Assembly: GCA_032173965.1 (NCBI GenBank) | Contig: JAVUNC010000019.1 | Span: forward strand, 3,844,501-3,908,500 | DNA: 64,000 nucleotides | Direction: 5' to 3' | Source: Sitta carolinensis | Lineage: Eukaryota; Chordata; Aves; Passeriformes; Sittidae | Shown here: piece after piece, positions 25,443-38,732 of the stretch | How the letters are laid out: the number at the start of each line of letters is the position of its first letter | Numbering within the stretch: the first letter of the stretch is position 1 | Translations under genes and position numbers: made by a program | Notes under the pieces: model-generated | The model's database searches: none | What the model was told of the DNA's origin: nothing | Seen by the model: only the letters and a program-made list of their open reading frames with translations

Positions 25443-28400
25443 GCACAGAGCTCAAAGAGCTGTGCCAGTGTCAGTGTGGTCCTGCAAAAGCCCCTGCCCT
25501 CTACAGAGGGGTCCCCTCCTCTAGCCTGGGGTGAGCCCTGGAGCGCTGGAGCTGTGGCACTGCCCAGCCAGGCATTCCCAGGCACAGGGGCTGCCAGCCC
25601 AGCTCACCTGCCCAGGGCTCAGGGGGCACAACAGCAGAGCTGCAGAGGCAACCAGGTCCAGACAGGCTGAGGCTTTGAGGGAAACCATTTATCTGTCCTC
25701 ACCAACTGCACTATGGCTGGCTGAAAGCTTCCACAGCAGAGCAGAAGGATCAGGCACTGCTTTCCACTCACCCTGAGCAGGAATGAGCAGCTCAGCCAGC
25801 ACAAGTCCAGCTGTGCACTCACCTGTACCTGAGGCAATTTTTTTTTCTTTTTTTCTGCTCGGCTCATGTCTCCTAAAGTGCTTCTCTTCCCACACGAGCG
25901 CTGACAGCTGGTGCTCCCCAAGGGCTGCCGAGAGATCAGCCTGGCTGCCTGCACACAGCTGCCTGCCCAGGGTCACTGTGCTGCTCTCTCGTGTCTCTGT
26001 GGCAGTGGGCACTGGCTGAGGACAGGAACCTTCACAGGTCACTAGAAGCTTCTCTTCTGTGTGAGGACCAACTCACAACAAAGCCTAACCTTTCCTTCCT
26101 GACACCTGCTTACAGCACACTTCTTCAGAAATTCACTGCCCTGGCATGAAGGGAGCATGGTCGCTTTTTGGCTAAGAAAATAGAAAGCTTTTTGGGCAAC
26201 TTGTTTTCATTTGGGAAAACTCCCTATTCTCCTGCAGAAACATCGAGTTAAGTCCTCCTTCATCTCCCGTGTTTTGTTGTTTCCCAGTCCCTTCTTTTCG
26301 GTTAGCTCACACTGCTCATCTCACTGACAAAAGAGAAGAACAGAGCAGGGGAGGAAGGCAGCCCAGAATCTAACAGCCAAAAAAATCCTTTATTTTTATT
26401 CAAATTTCCTTAGTCATCGATCTTACAGCTTTACTTCTCTGCTCCTGTCTATGCCAGGCCAGAAGCATTTTGCACCTTGATCTTCTTCTCTTGTTGGTGC
26501 TTTCCTGTCAGCAAGTGTTGCATTATTTCTTTCCAAACCCCATCCATATAAAGCTTTCTTTCTTCTTTTCAGCACATCTCCAGCAGAAGGAATTCAGATG
26601 GCTGAACTGGTAGCAAGGTGATTCTGGCTGAACAAGAGGGAAGTAGATTTACACTCAGTGATTACATGGGGCAGTGTTTGCATCCAGCAACATCCTGATG
26701 TGCACAAAGGAGGGTGTCAGGGGGTTATATTCATACAGTTTCTTCCCCTTCAGGGAGGACCCAGCTGCCTTAGCCAAATGAGCTGTTTTCTCCACGACTT
26801 AGCTTATTTACCCTGTGTGGAGGGCAGCTGAGTGATTGATAGTGCCACTGAACAGGACTCATGCATCCACCTGAAATAAATGCATTTAAAGAGCATAAAT
26901 TTTAAGGGGGGGGGGGGGGGGGGGGGGGAAAGCCAAAACTTTCTCAGCTGCTTTATGAGTATCATCATATAGCACCCACTGGAACAGGTCCATGCCTTGC
27001 TTGACCAAATTCATTAACCAGAGCTGGACTAGAGCTCGCTCCTCTGAGAAATGGAGACTTTTATTTTTAATAAAACATGTGGGCCAAATTAGTATGTAAA
27101 TAAATGAATGACTTTCAAGAATCCCAGATAACACTTGCTGAGCAATGGGTCAGGCGAGATTTAATCTAAAAATCTTTCTGCTGCGTGTAAATGGTTATGT
27201 CATAGCATTTGTCTTTAATTACTAAACTGTTTCCAAAGGCTTGACTCATGACATGTTCCTCGGTTAACCACAAAAACTTGTACTACAAGATTTGCCATAT
27301 AGATCCTTTTTTTTTTTTTTCCTACAGCATTGTTAAGCCCTGGCTCCTGAAAAAGGAATGTAACAATCTCCCAGAGATAGACACTTGATCTTTACAGTAG
27401 TGAGAGCTCTTTTTTTTTTTTAAATGAATTTTCTATATAGAGGAAACGAGGCACTTTTGACTCATAAGGAATACTGCAACCTCTTTAATATTGACAGCAA
27501 AATACCCCACAGAAGTGAAAGCTTTTAAAATGCAACTAATTATATATCTCTGTACAAACCCAAATAGGAAGGATCACTTTTATAAACCTATGTACAATGA
27601 TTTGTGTAACAAATTGTACCATTTTCTATGTGTCATGATGACCAACCCTTGGCAGCAGCAGATATTGTGAGAAAGGCTCTCTCTCCTTGTTCCTAGTTGT
27701 GTAAAATTTCTTGGTATCCATGAGCCATTTCCTATGTATGACCTAAGGATGAGGTCATGAGAATGAAGTGTACCAGCTCTCTGTGAATTAAAAGACTAAT
27801 CTGGGAACCTAAAGAGTGTTTGATAAAGGAAGAAAAGTAGGATTTTGTTGTTTTTATAATGAACGTGTTGATCTGATCACCCAGATCTAAGAAGGGCATT
27901 TTAAGGCTGAGCTGGTGGCTTTGTACTTCCCAGAGAAAGTCAGGGGAGAAAGATGTAAACAGAACCAGTTTACATAGGTAAAAAGCAAATTCAAAATAAC
28001 TTTTACCTTCATCTCTGAAAGTTGTTCTGAAATAAGAAAAAAGTGTATACCAAGTATTACAAGCTGATGTTATTTAGAGCAGAGGAGAAATGGGCTTCTT
28101 CTGTCTTTCAAATGGAAATACAGCTTGGAACCTGTTGGGGAAAAGCACATTCTGCCAACTACATTTTTATATAGGGCTACAAGCTGCCACCACGGAACTA
28201 TTCAACTCCTGCACTTTAGATTTTGGGAAAGCTGCTGCTAGGAGTCTACCACCTGCTCAGCACCCTCAAGAGCATCTCCATCTCTTCAGTTCCTTTGACT
28301 CCTGGCCTTGCCCTGCTGCCTCAGAAGCAGGAATTCCCACAGGACACACCAAGCCCATGGCAACCTGCTCTCTTGCCAGAACACACAAGAGGAGACACTG

Positions 28401-28483
28401 CAATCCTTCAGTTCCAATCACTGAGCAGAAACATTGAGAGAAATACAGGCTGAACTGACACCGACTCAAGTAACACCATGTAG
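25443..28483. other. Unannotated DNA with a GC-richer first half
   Basis: From about 25440 to 26030 the DNA is visibly richer in G and C than its surroundings, with open frames on both strands (about 111-117 codons minus strand, 64-81 codons plus strand). These overlap each other and show no family I know. The rest is AT-rich and includes the G23 run. A polypyrimidine tract ending in CCTACAG near 27325 resembles a splice acceptor but has no convincing partner. Confidence 0.5.
26906..26928 (+). repeat. G23 homopolymer
   Basis: Twenty-three consecutive G follow ATTTTAA. A pure G run of this length is unusual in AT-rich surroundings, can form G-quadruplexes, and is a common site of sequencing or assembly length error. 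The proline-rich stretch it would encode on the minus strand is an artefact of the run. Confidence 0.9.
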
Positions 28484-28588
28484 GTCGAGGCAGGTGATTT
28501 TCCCACTCTGTTCTGCACCTTGAATATTGTGTGCAGTCTGGGGCATCATCATATAAAATACTAAACTATTAGAGAGAGTCCAAAGGTA
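28484..28588 (+). mobile_element. CR1 LINE internal fragment
   Basis: The stretch runs from GTCGAGGCAGGTGATTTTCC through ATTGTGTGCAGTCTGGGGC to ACTATTAGAGAGAGTCCAAAGG. It matches the part of CR1 near the end of the reverse-transcriptase frame, where consensus copies read 'GAGGTGATT.TCCC', 'TGTGTCCAGTTCTGGG' and 'AGAGAGTCCAAAGGAGGG'. The middle has a deletion and no 3' end is recognisable, so the copy was broken after insertion. No coding capacity remains. Confidence 0.65.
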
Positions 28589-31500
28589 ATTCTGTTCACT
28601 TATTAATTTTCTTGTTCCCAGGGCACCTTTAAGTTTTCCCCACCTCAGGGGACAATTCACCATCTCCACCTACTAGACCTCGCTGGGTCATAATCTTACC
28701 TGGCCAGATATTTCTGGTTAAACTGCTTTTCTTTCTTTAAATTGACTCCTCCACCCCTTAAATTAAATCTTAAACTGACTCCTCCAGTCAGTCATTCCTG
28801 TCTGTGACTGTCTCCTCAGTGTATCAGGCAATTCACTTCTGCTTGCAGGCACTCTCTAACGTGAGTCTCTATACCACTTACCAAAGTTCTGCATTTTGAG
28901 ATGTTGCTTTTCTTTGTTTTTCTTGTATTCTTATGTTCCCACCACCTGCTCCTATGTTTTGCATTTTTTTTAACTGTTATTAATGAGGGTGGATATGTCT
29001 GCCAGCAATGGTAGCTCATATTCTGCTTGAATTTCTGATTTCTTTTCATCCAACTTCTAATAATCCTAAAACGTAAATGAGGAGTTTGGCTTTTGAAAGA
29101 TTAAGGCCCAGCCTTTTGATATTGTGCCTCCTGTGGTTTGTGTAGAATATAAGGTTGTAATATACTTTTAAAGTTTAGGTCTTTCAGATGAGGGTCAAAG
29201 GTGAGTTGTAAGGTCCTGGGACAAAACTTTAATTTTTTGTGAAATGTCTGTAGATCATTCTATGGATACAGGCTGACAAACCTGCCCTACAACAGCAGAG
29301 GATTCACACATTGCTCTCCTGACTGTCCCCTGACTGCCTTCCCACCTGGCAGACCCTGGCAAGGGAAGCACTGCCCTGTTTGAAAGCTTCTAGCTGGATT
29401 TTTAAGGATGAAGGAAACTTACTATTAGGAGCATTTCAGAGAACTTCTTTCACACTCTGAGAACTTTTTTGCCTTCCTAGGAGCTCAAAAGGGCTCACAC
29501 CCTCCAGGTAGGAAACAGTTCCCTCTTGAAGGTTAAAGCTTTCCCTCAGAGCCTTCTCTAACTTCAGTTGTACTGTCTTGCTTTGCAACCACATGTTTTA
29601 ATTATCTCTTTAACAAAAGCAAGGCAGAGCAATGAATAGCTTCTATAGTAGGGGAGATTAACTGATTTGTTTGTCTGTTTGTTAAAAAGTTGTTACTGAA
29701 GCATATGAATGATCTTCCCTTACCTTGAACAGATTAAATAATAGAAAGTCCTGTGAGGAAAGTTTCAATATTTCACACATTTTAGTGCTCTCTAAAATTT
29801 GTATTTCATCAACTATTTTAGTAAAACTGCCAAGCACTCGACTTCATTTTTGTAATACCTGCTGAAGTCTTGCCCCAGTGTAACCTACAGAGGGAGGAGG
29901 ACACTTGAGAGACAATATTTATGTATTCGTTACCAAGAGGCAGTTCCTACCTCTGGATAGTGATGCAACTAAGTCATGCAATACTAGGAAAGAGATGCTG
30001 TCTGCACTGAAGATGCCTCTCCAGAAAAGGAGGGTTCCTTGGGCTGCCTTCTCTGGCACCAGAATGCTGCTGTACTTCAGAATGTGAGGAGCACGTTGTA
30101 AGAAAAGTTTGGCTGGGATCAAATCTCACCTTGCTTTTAATGAAATGCTTTGACTAAGTTTTGCTTCCTTATTCTTCACTCACTGGTTGCAGAGGAGAAG
30201 AGGAATATTTTTACCCTACTCTGAGTTATATATTAAAGATATTTAGGGTGCTGAGCATCTACTGTAACTTGCAGAGTGAAATTTTTTATCCATTGTGTAT
30301 GTGAGCTGAACAAACCTGGCTTGGGTTCAAGTGAAATTTGGCATGGGTCAGTGGCCTACTGTCCTCTAGGATTTTCAGAAGAATGTGATTCCACATTTTA
30401 TGTGGCTATGTACTGGTGAATGGAATGTTTAAATAAATAACAAATTGAGTCACTTAGCCCTGAATCAACAAATGCAGAGTCCCAAAAGGGATTCCCCACA
30501 CTTTATAGCCATATCTTGCTGAAGATTCATACTCAACTGATTTAAAGATGTTCAAAGTTGAAGGGTGGTAAGATGGCAGGAAAAGTCCTCTCCCAGCAAA
30601 TTCATAGAGCAGCACATATCACTCCCACTGCCTGAAACCTTTAGAGGGGCTTTAGCCCAGGGCAGCTCCACCTGGACAGGGAGATATATATGTGCTTGTA
30701 ACAAGAACCTGATCTTGTGGCTGTGGTTTTCAGAAATTCCCTGGCCTCTCTCCTACTTTTGTCTAGTAAGAGGACACATTTTTAATTAAAAAAAAAAAGA
30801 AAAACACAAAACAATGCAAAACAAAACAAACAAAAAAAACCTTATCCTCTGTGTAGCACATTGGTTAATGGGCTAGTCACAGATTAAAAAATAAGTGCTA
30901 CAAAACATTTGGTCAGTTTAAAATAACAAAAAAACCAAACAATGGGGTGGTGGAACCCAGAAAGTTTGGGGGAGAAGCATATATCACAATTCTGCTATGA
31001 AGTAACAATTTAAATTATTGCTCAGTCTTTGTTCTTCATATCACAACTGATGAATTTGTACATCTTGGACAAGGATTCATAAGTTTCTTCATCTGCCTAC
31101 CTACTTTTTTAAAAAAGGACAAGATTTTCTGCCTGAGGTATATGAACCTTATCCCACTGGACTTTGGAAAGGTCATCTGCTTTTCTTTGAGTCTAAAACA
31201 AAATAAAATTCTAAAAGGTACTTTCCTTTCTGTGATTTAAGTTCACGAGCATTTATCATCATGTCGAGTCAGTTTGTCTTTGAGAAGAAGCGTTCCAGAA
31301 AAAAAAAAACAAGGATGACTTATGGATTAGGACACAATGAACTTTTCCTGCTGCCAGAGCAAGCCACAAGGCAGTTCAAATGCCATCCCCTCCGTGGTGA
31401 CTCTGCCCAGCTGTCAGTCACTATGTGGATATAATTGGAACTCACCAGAAAAATACATTTTCTGGAAAATTTGAGAATTTTTATAGGAGCAAACAAATTC

Positions 31501-34500
31501 AAAAATTTAAATTCAGTGGACTGGAACTGAAATGCTTCAGTTTCTATCCTTAGTTTGAACCTCAGGTCCCATGAAACTCTGTCACTCCTAATGAAAAAAC
31601 AAGATGGAAAAAGGGTGTTGAGCGCAGATCTCTCTCATGAAAACTGAGAATTTCCATTGCAAAGCAAATGTTTCTACTTATTTGAAACAAAAGTTAGTTA
31701 AATCTTCATCAGATGTAACCTGGCTGGATCTTTTAAGGTGGCAGAAGCTGCTTTGTGGCTGGAAGGGCAATTTAAAGGGCTTTGGCCTACAATATTGTAA
31801 CCTAAAGCAGTAATTGCAGAGCAGCATCTGCTGAGCAGCCAAGGTAAACCTGCCTGAACTACAATGTGGGAGAAAGGGCATTTTCTTTCTGGTCACTTTT
31901 TGGTGACCAAACATTCACTTTTTGGTCACTTATGACCGTTTTGCTCCTATTGTAAACCTTTCACAGCTCCCCAGGAAAATGCATGCTGTGTTTGTGACAA
32001 ATCTCACCACGGTACCACCTGTGTGTTTGAGAAACATCTATTCCATGGGTGGAATTCCTCACCACTGTCACTGCTCCTCCCCTTTCTCTTTTAAAACCCT
32101 TTTACTCATTCTTGGTTTTATACTCTTATGCAACCTTCTATGCTGCCCTTCAATTTTTCTTTCTTATTCTTGTGAAACAATCCCCTGCAGTTTAAACTGA
32201 ACTTGTTACCCCCTTCTGGTTGAAAGGATTTATTAAGAATTACTCTAGATTATGTCAACCAACTTTAACAAAAATGGCTTTTGATTTCATATCAGTTCAG
32301 ATGCTGACTGGTGCTTGTGGTTTTCTGGCCTTTATTGGATTTGACATAAATATCCACACTGTGATCCGTGCCAGCATTTGTTTTCCCTTTTGTACAAAAT
32401 GAAGAATACAATAATTTTGCCAGTAGATTTTGTGATCAGCAAAGTATTTGCACAGCCCAGTTTATTTTTCTAAACAAAAATGGAGGTGCTTGGGTGATTC
32501 AGGGAACCCATTCCACCCTCTTAGCTCTCCTGCTAGGCTCAGATACAGTGAGCTGAATGGCATTAATCTTACCTGGAGGGCTCACTGCAGAGGAGGGAAA
32601 GTTGCAAATGTACACAGCAAGCTTTTCCTTAAAAATTTATTTCAACACAGGACTTGGTGGTTCTCACTAGTGCTCAATAAAAAATCACCAGGCCTATGAG
32701 TCCCCTCCTAGTACACAGTCATGAAATATGTCCTTTGGGAGAGACAACACTTTCTTTTCCCACAGAAAAGGGGGGGAAAGATTTTTTTATTGCTCTGCTG
32801 GGGCACGCATCGCTCTCCAGGGAAGCGCTCCGGAGCAGGGGGGGTGTGATGCAACATCAATAAATGACCACCACGTTAATAAATGACATGCTGTGATGGA
32901 GTGAAATGTCACAACTGGGCCAGAGGGCAGGTGAAGGGTCAGTTTGTGCCTCTGAGCCCTGCCAGAGCTGGATTAGCAGCTGTGGTGGCTGAGCAGGGAC
33001 AGTGAATAATCTTTGCATCTCTAGCATGAGCCCAGCTATCATCACAAAGATGGGCAGCTGAGGAGCTGGCACCATCCCTGGGGCTCTCTGCACCTCCTTT
33101 AAAAGCCCACTTGGGCTCACTCCTGCTGCTGGTGGCTGTGAGGAGCTGTGAGGGTGGGATGCTGGTCACCTCTGGCTGTCCCTTGCTCTGTGTGGATGGC
33201 GGGACCTGCCCCGGCAGTTCTCTGGTTTGTGTTCTCAGGGCTTGGAGTGGGCCAAGGCAGCAGTGGAAGGAAAGGAAACTGTGCCTTCCTGTCTCTTCTC
33301 TCTAGAAAAGCCCTTGCATGAAAACCAGATCATCCTCCTTGCTGTCTGTCTGTGCTGCATTTGGCTCTGAGGGCACCTGTGGCTTGTAGGGTAGCCAAAA
33401 AGAGAAACTCCCCCCAGAAAGGCAAGGAAAAGGCTTCAGGTTCACCACCCAAAACATCATGCAGTTGGCCAGGTCTGGGGCAAATTATTCACCTTCCTGA
33501 GGAGGAAGGAAATATTGAGAAACAAATTGGTCACTAGCCCTTAAATGGCCCAGTTTTGCTGATCTTTTTCTAGGACATGTGGCAAAACCACAGTCTTGGC
33601 TCTGTTGGTCTTACCTAGAGTCAAGGCCAAAAGCAGCCTTTTATTATGAGGACACTTGTTCAGGCTTTTGCAGTGGAAAATTTTTCAAGCCAATGCAGAG
33701 AGAAGATGGAGTTCTGTCATGTAAAGCACTTGTCACAGCCATCCTCATCTCATTGTTAAATAGCTGCAGCTTCTAACAGTTGCATTTGAAAACATTCAAT
33801 TCCCAATAATTGCAGTAAGTAACCTACTGCTTTTATTGCCAGAGTCCTGCATCTGGAATTAAAAAGATTTTCTGTCCCAGCCTTTGAACCCAAGATCACA
33901 GCACATGGTAACCCAGCAGAACTACAGTGACTCACCAGTGCTGAGGCTGAAAGGGACCCTTCTCCCATGAAAGCAGAATGAATCTATCTGGACCAAGGCA
34001 CACACTTTTTCTTTTCATTTATAGAAAACAGAAACTGATATTGTTTTTTCCTCTGAAGATCATAACTGTTTTTCATGATTAATCTCTGTGAAACAGAGAT
34101 AACCACGATCCTGTCTTGTATATCTCTTTAGAATTTAGCACCATGATTCCCCAATTCTAGCACAATACAGCTGGTGATCAGATATGAGGAACTGTCATCC
34201 TGATATACAGTCAAGAAAACCCTGGCTTCTCTTAACTTTGACCTCAGAAGTCTGGGGAAAAATGCTTTTTTACAGATGATCTTAAAAAGGTCCTTTTCCC
34301 AGACTGTAAAAAAATGCAGTACTGTGGTATATTATTCATTGTATTTAATAAACTTTTTAAATACCCTCTCAAGCTTTTTGTTTGGACTGGATTACTGCTG
34401 CAGGCCAAGTCCCCAGTGTCTTCAGCTCACCTTCTGATCCTGCTTCTTGGGAAATCAGCCCATCCCAGCCATCCTCCCTGCTGAGTCAAAATTCACCAGA

Positions 34501-35509
34501 GCATCTAGAGCCACTTCCCTGTTTCTAGAGGAACCACTGCAAGCCCTGTTTGTGTCCAGCCTGACCTCTCACCAACTCGGGTCAGATGTAGAACAAGGTG
34601 GGCCATTGTCAGCTGCTGCAGAGCCAAGCCTGCAGCAGTCACACGTTTTCCTCCAGGCTTTCTCCACAGATTTCAAACTGTTGGAAGTGTGTCCATTCGT
34701 GTGAGTCAAGGCACCTCTGTGGCAATGCTCTCAGCCTGCAGGGACAGCAGGAAGGGGCTGGGCACTGCCCACAGCCCACTGGTGTGTCACACAGGGGTCA
34801 CCCCTGAGCACAGCAACCACCGAGGTCACATTTCCACTTTGTTTATAAAGTGAATTCCGTAGGTACAAGTCATCAGGAGGAGAAAAAGCCCCACGGACAA
34901 TGTTATATAATCCAGACAAATATACTAATAGGGGATTTTCCAATGGAAGAAACCTTACATCATGCCTGAGGAAGTAAAAATAAACCTGGCACTTGTATTT
35001 GTTCTAAACACAAGAGCCTTGATGAACTACTAGTTACAGTTTTTTGGCTAATTATTAGTCATGCTGAGCATTGTGATGTTGGTTTTGAATTTATTCCATA
35101 ACTGTATCCTAACCTCAATATTAAAGTACCCTAGACTTTCAAAATCAGTTTCTTTCTAAGGCTCACTATTTCCAGAGAACAGTGCACTTTCCTAATTATT
35201 GCTGATGTTTTAGCCATTATTGAACCTCCTACGACCTTCTTCAGTGAAGAAAATAGCACTGGGATTTGAAAATGAACAAGTTACTTGTGAAGAAAAATAA
35301 ATCAAAAAGTAAGGTTTGTATAGCAACCTCCCTGTATGCCAAATATATTTAAAAAGATTTCATATCATTGGAAAAACAATTACTTTCTCTGTATTTTACA
35401 TCTGAAGATCACTAGTGAAAGAATATGTGTTTTGTTGTCAATGGCCTGTTGTATTTAAACAGTGCACTAAAAGGAGAAATTATGTACCATGTTTATGGCT
35501 GATCAAAAC

Positions 35510-35545
<36 letters not shown>

Positions 35546-38300
35546 AATGTGGAAAAGGATATGAAGTGTGGCTGAAAAGACCTACCATGGCCTTAAGAAC
35601 AAAGCAAATACATAACATGCTAAATACGTCTGTTATCTGTAAACAAAGACTCTCTTTCTGGACAAAAAAAAAATAAATAAAATATCTGTATCACCATTTT
35701 GTGTTACATTTGATAAAAATGAAATATTCAAGCAGACCAGGGGATTCCAGTGATTCACAGCATGTCACTTTTTATCCATGAGATGCATGATGAGGTGTTC
35801 ATTACTTTCCATTGCTGAACAGTAGAATTATCCAGGGAGGAAAGTGTGCTTGGTTTTGGCAAAGCCTCACTGGCTACTTTTTTACAGAACCGTACAATTA
35901 GGTTCATCTGAGAGACTCAAGTTAGTGGCAGAGAGGTGTTACTTGGATGAAAATCAAACTCTTCTCAACTTATGCACCAGAGAGAGCCAAAATCAAGTTG
36001 GGTTCACTTTGGGTGCCAGTTACAGCTTGTATGTGCTGATCTTACACCCAGGATAAGTCACAACAGCTTTAGACCAACAGTCTATGAGTCCCAGAGGGTG
36101 AGATAAGAATGAGGGAAGTGCAGATGTTCCTTCTCCTTCACACATCTTTTGCTGGGGGTGGACAGTGGATCATATAGAAATTGGCAGGTCCTCATTGCAG
36201 CTGTCTAAGTTTGGCCATTCCCTTTCCCTCCACCCCCACCTCCTGCTCTTTCCAAGCAGCAAATGGAGCATCTCAGGGAAACAGCTGACCTGCAGAGTCC
36301 ACGTCAGGTACACGGGCTTTCTGCTCCTTGCTCTGCCTCCTTCACCTTTGCCAAATGAAATCATTCCTGTCACATGTGAATTCCTCTTCCAGTGCTGAGT
36401 CTTGGCATTGCTTGCCTCTTAACCACTTCTTTCAGCTGTGAGAGAATCAGCCCAGCTTCTGAAATTCTCAGACTTGTTCCAGGTTCCTTTAAAAAAGGGG
36501 CTGCTCTTGCAACTGCTCTTTCCAGGCGAGCAGAGGTAGCAAAGCCTCTTCCCTGAGTTCACCCTGGGTCCTGGGCTAGCTCAGAAATGGAAATGGAGAA
36601 TTCAGTCCCATCGTGCTCTTGACTATCAGCAGCTGGCAGCAAGAAGAACTGAATGCAGCTGTAGGGCTCCTCACAAACATTCCACCCCAGCAGCCCTGAC
36701 CAGAAACCTGGAGAAGCCACATCAGCTGTCAGGCTTCCTCAGAGGAAGACACGCTCCCCAGGCTGAGCATGAGCCAGCCACACAGCTTAGAGGAGGCTGG
36801 CCTTCTCTGGAAGGAGATGGGCATAGAGGCAGCTGCCAGAACATCATTAATGCCCCTCAGCAGTTTCCTGGAGCACATTTGTGTTGGTGCTCCTTTCTCA
36901 GCTGCACTTTGCAAGTGACTTCACTTCCAGGTGAGCTGCAAGTAAAAAGCTGGAGGTCTCTGTACAACTCACTTAGCTTAGGCTGCTGGACAGAGAGGTC
37001 TCATCCCAGCTGGACTTCCTCTCAGTGTGAATTCTGAGCATCATTTTTCTTTCCTTTTCTAGCCAAGGTGGTTCTGTAGGCACAGGTGGAGGCAGTGTGC
37101 AAGCTCTGATGTAAAGGGTGAACAGTGTGGGCTGTAGCACCTGTCAGTTGACATTAAGCATAAGAAGACAAGAAGTTTTCCATTTTTTTTAAACCTAGAC
37201 TACTCATTAGGCTACCTCTCCCCTTAGAAAAAAAAAAAAAAGACATTAACGTGGAAAGTTTTCAAATATCAAATGGAAACACTGACATGGTAAACATTAT
37301 GCCACTCACTACAGTTTTTTCCAGAGCAGAACTGGCTCTTAATATCCCCCTGCTTTGGCAGATTTTCAAAGCAAGCAGAAGAGAGAGTTAAGGGCCTCCC
37401 CTGAGACTCCTCTGACACCAAGTTGTGGACAGGTCCATTCCAAGCTGAAGGGGATCCCACCATGGGCCATCATGCAAAAGTCAAATTTAAAAAACAGGCA
37501 CTTAGTAGGAAGTAGCTCAATGGGGACATTTGGTTTTGGAAGAGTGAACTGCAAAATTTTAAAAATAGCCTTGCACTTTGGTGCTTAGAACTGACAACCA
37601 GTGTATAATATCCTACCAGCAGAATATGAAAGGAAAAATTCTACTTTGGATGGAATGTGTGGGAAGTTTATGCCTCTGACTTTGCCTCTGAATCTTGAAT
37701 ATTCATTCCCCCTGACCTTTCTACATCATGCATGTTCCACAATCTGGAATCTGCTTTCACATCAATCAAACTTTGAACAAAAAAGTAGTTTTGATATTTT
37801 TTTTTAAGTAAGGCTATTAACTTACAGTTTGGATTTTCTTCATGAAAGCATTCACAAGTTCTTTTTTTCAGGCTGACCTTTGGCTCTGGGCAACGATGCA
37901 AATAACCTTCCTGCCAACTTACTGATGTAAAAGGGGAAAAAGTTGGGGGGGAGGTGAAGAGTGTAATACTACTGTCCTAGGAATTGGATCCAGCTGGCCT
38001 CCACAAATACAGTCAGCCACAGGGCTAGAAGGGAAGAAAAAAAAATTAAAAATAAAAGACTTGATTTCAGAAGGTGTTGTACACTTACAGCTTTTCTGCA
38101 TTTGAACTGAGTGTTCTGCATATTTGGAAATCAGTCCCAGGAATGGAATTGTTCAATAATATTACAGGACAGCTCTTCCTGATTCTCTGGGTCATCCCCT
38201 CACATTTTTCATGTGAACCTAAAGTTCTTTTAGGTTGGACTTTAAGAGTTGATTCCTTGAACCTTTCTTTCTTAAGCGTGTCTTCCCCATCACCTGTGTC
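28589..38300. other. Unannotated intergenic or intronic DNA
   Basis: No supported gene or recognised transposon. Notable points are an A-rich simple stretch near 30786-30840, a cluster of GGTCA-type half-sites at 31890-31937, GC-richer DNA near 32780-33300 containing a GCTCCGGAGC palindrome, an A30 run at 35511-35540, and a partial 33-bp duplication near 28737-28786. Open frames are below about 120 codons and mutually overlapping. Confidence 0.5.
35511..35540 (+). repeat. A30 homopolymer
   Basis: Thirty consecutive A follow GATCAAAACC. There is no AATAAA in the 40 bases before it and no recognisable gene-like sequence upstream, so it does not look like the tail of a processed retrocopy. CR1 does not leave poly-A tails. 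It is most simply a slipped homopolymer and its length is likely to vary between individuals or assemblies. Confidence 0.85.
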
Positions 38301-38528
38301 AGAGGAGATTAAGGTTGGCTATTAGGCAGAGGTTCTCCACCCAGAGGGTGGTTGGGCACTGGAACAGGCTCCCCAGGGCAGTGGTCACAGCACCAAGGCT
38401 GCCAGAGCTCAGGAAGTGTTTGGACAGTGCTCTCAGGCACAGGGTGTGACTCTCGGGGTGTTCTGTGTCCCAGGAGTGGGACTTGATGAGAGTGTGTCCT
38501 TCCAACTCAGCATGTTCTGTGATTTTAT
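38301..38528 (+). mobile_element. CR1 LINE 3' end, first of a pair
   Basis: The copy reads TTGGCTATTAGGCAGAGG, CACCCAGAGGGTGGTTGGGC, ACTGGAACAGGCTCCCCAGG and GGCAGTGGTCACAGCACCAAG, all in the order found in avian CR1. It closes with GGACTTGATGAGAGTGTGTC, CTTCCAACTCAGCATGTTCT and GTGATTTTAT. The 'CAACTCAG.ATGTTCTGTGATT' type ending marks a different CR1 subfamily from the copy that starts 200 bp downstream. It is only moderately diverged and contains no intact reverse transcriptase. Confidence 0.9.
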
Positions 38529-38732
38529 AAAACCCCCTTTCTCTCTCCCTTCTAGTTCTCCCCTTATTTGTTTCAGCTACTGGTCTGACACTTGAGGGGA
38601 AAGTAAAATCTCCAAGTCCTGGGATCCTGGATTTCACAATACATAAATGAAACAACTCTGTGGCTTCAGCTCACATTTTTTTATATGTGGTGTGATGGTT
38701 CTTGTGGCAAAGACCTGCATACAGCTCATGGC

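Noticed and set aside
25440..26040. Possible coding exon in the GC-richer block
   Set aside because: Overlapping frames on both strands, no recognised peptide, and ordinary GC-rich low-CpG composition.
27300..27330. Splice-acceptor-like tract CCTACAG
   Set aside because: A T16 run followed by CCTACAG looks good, but no open frame or donor partner follows; T runs are frequent here.
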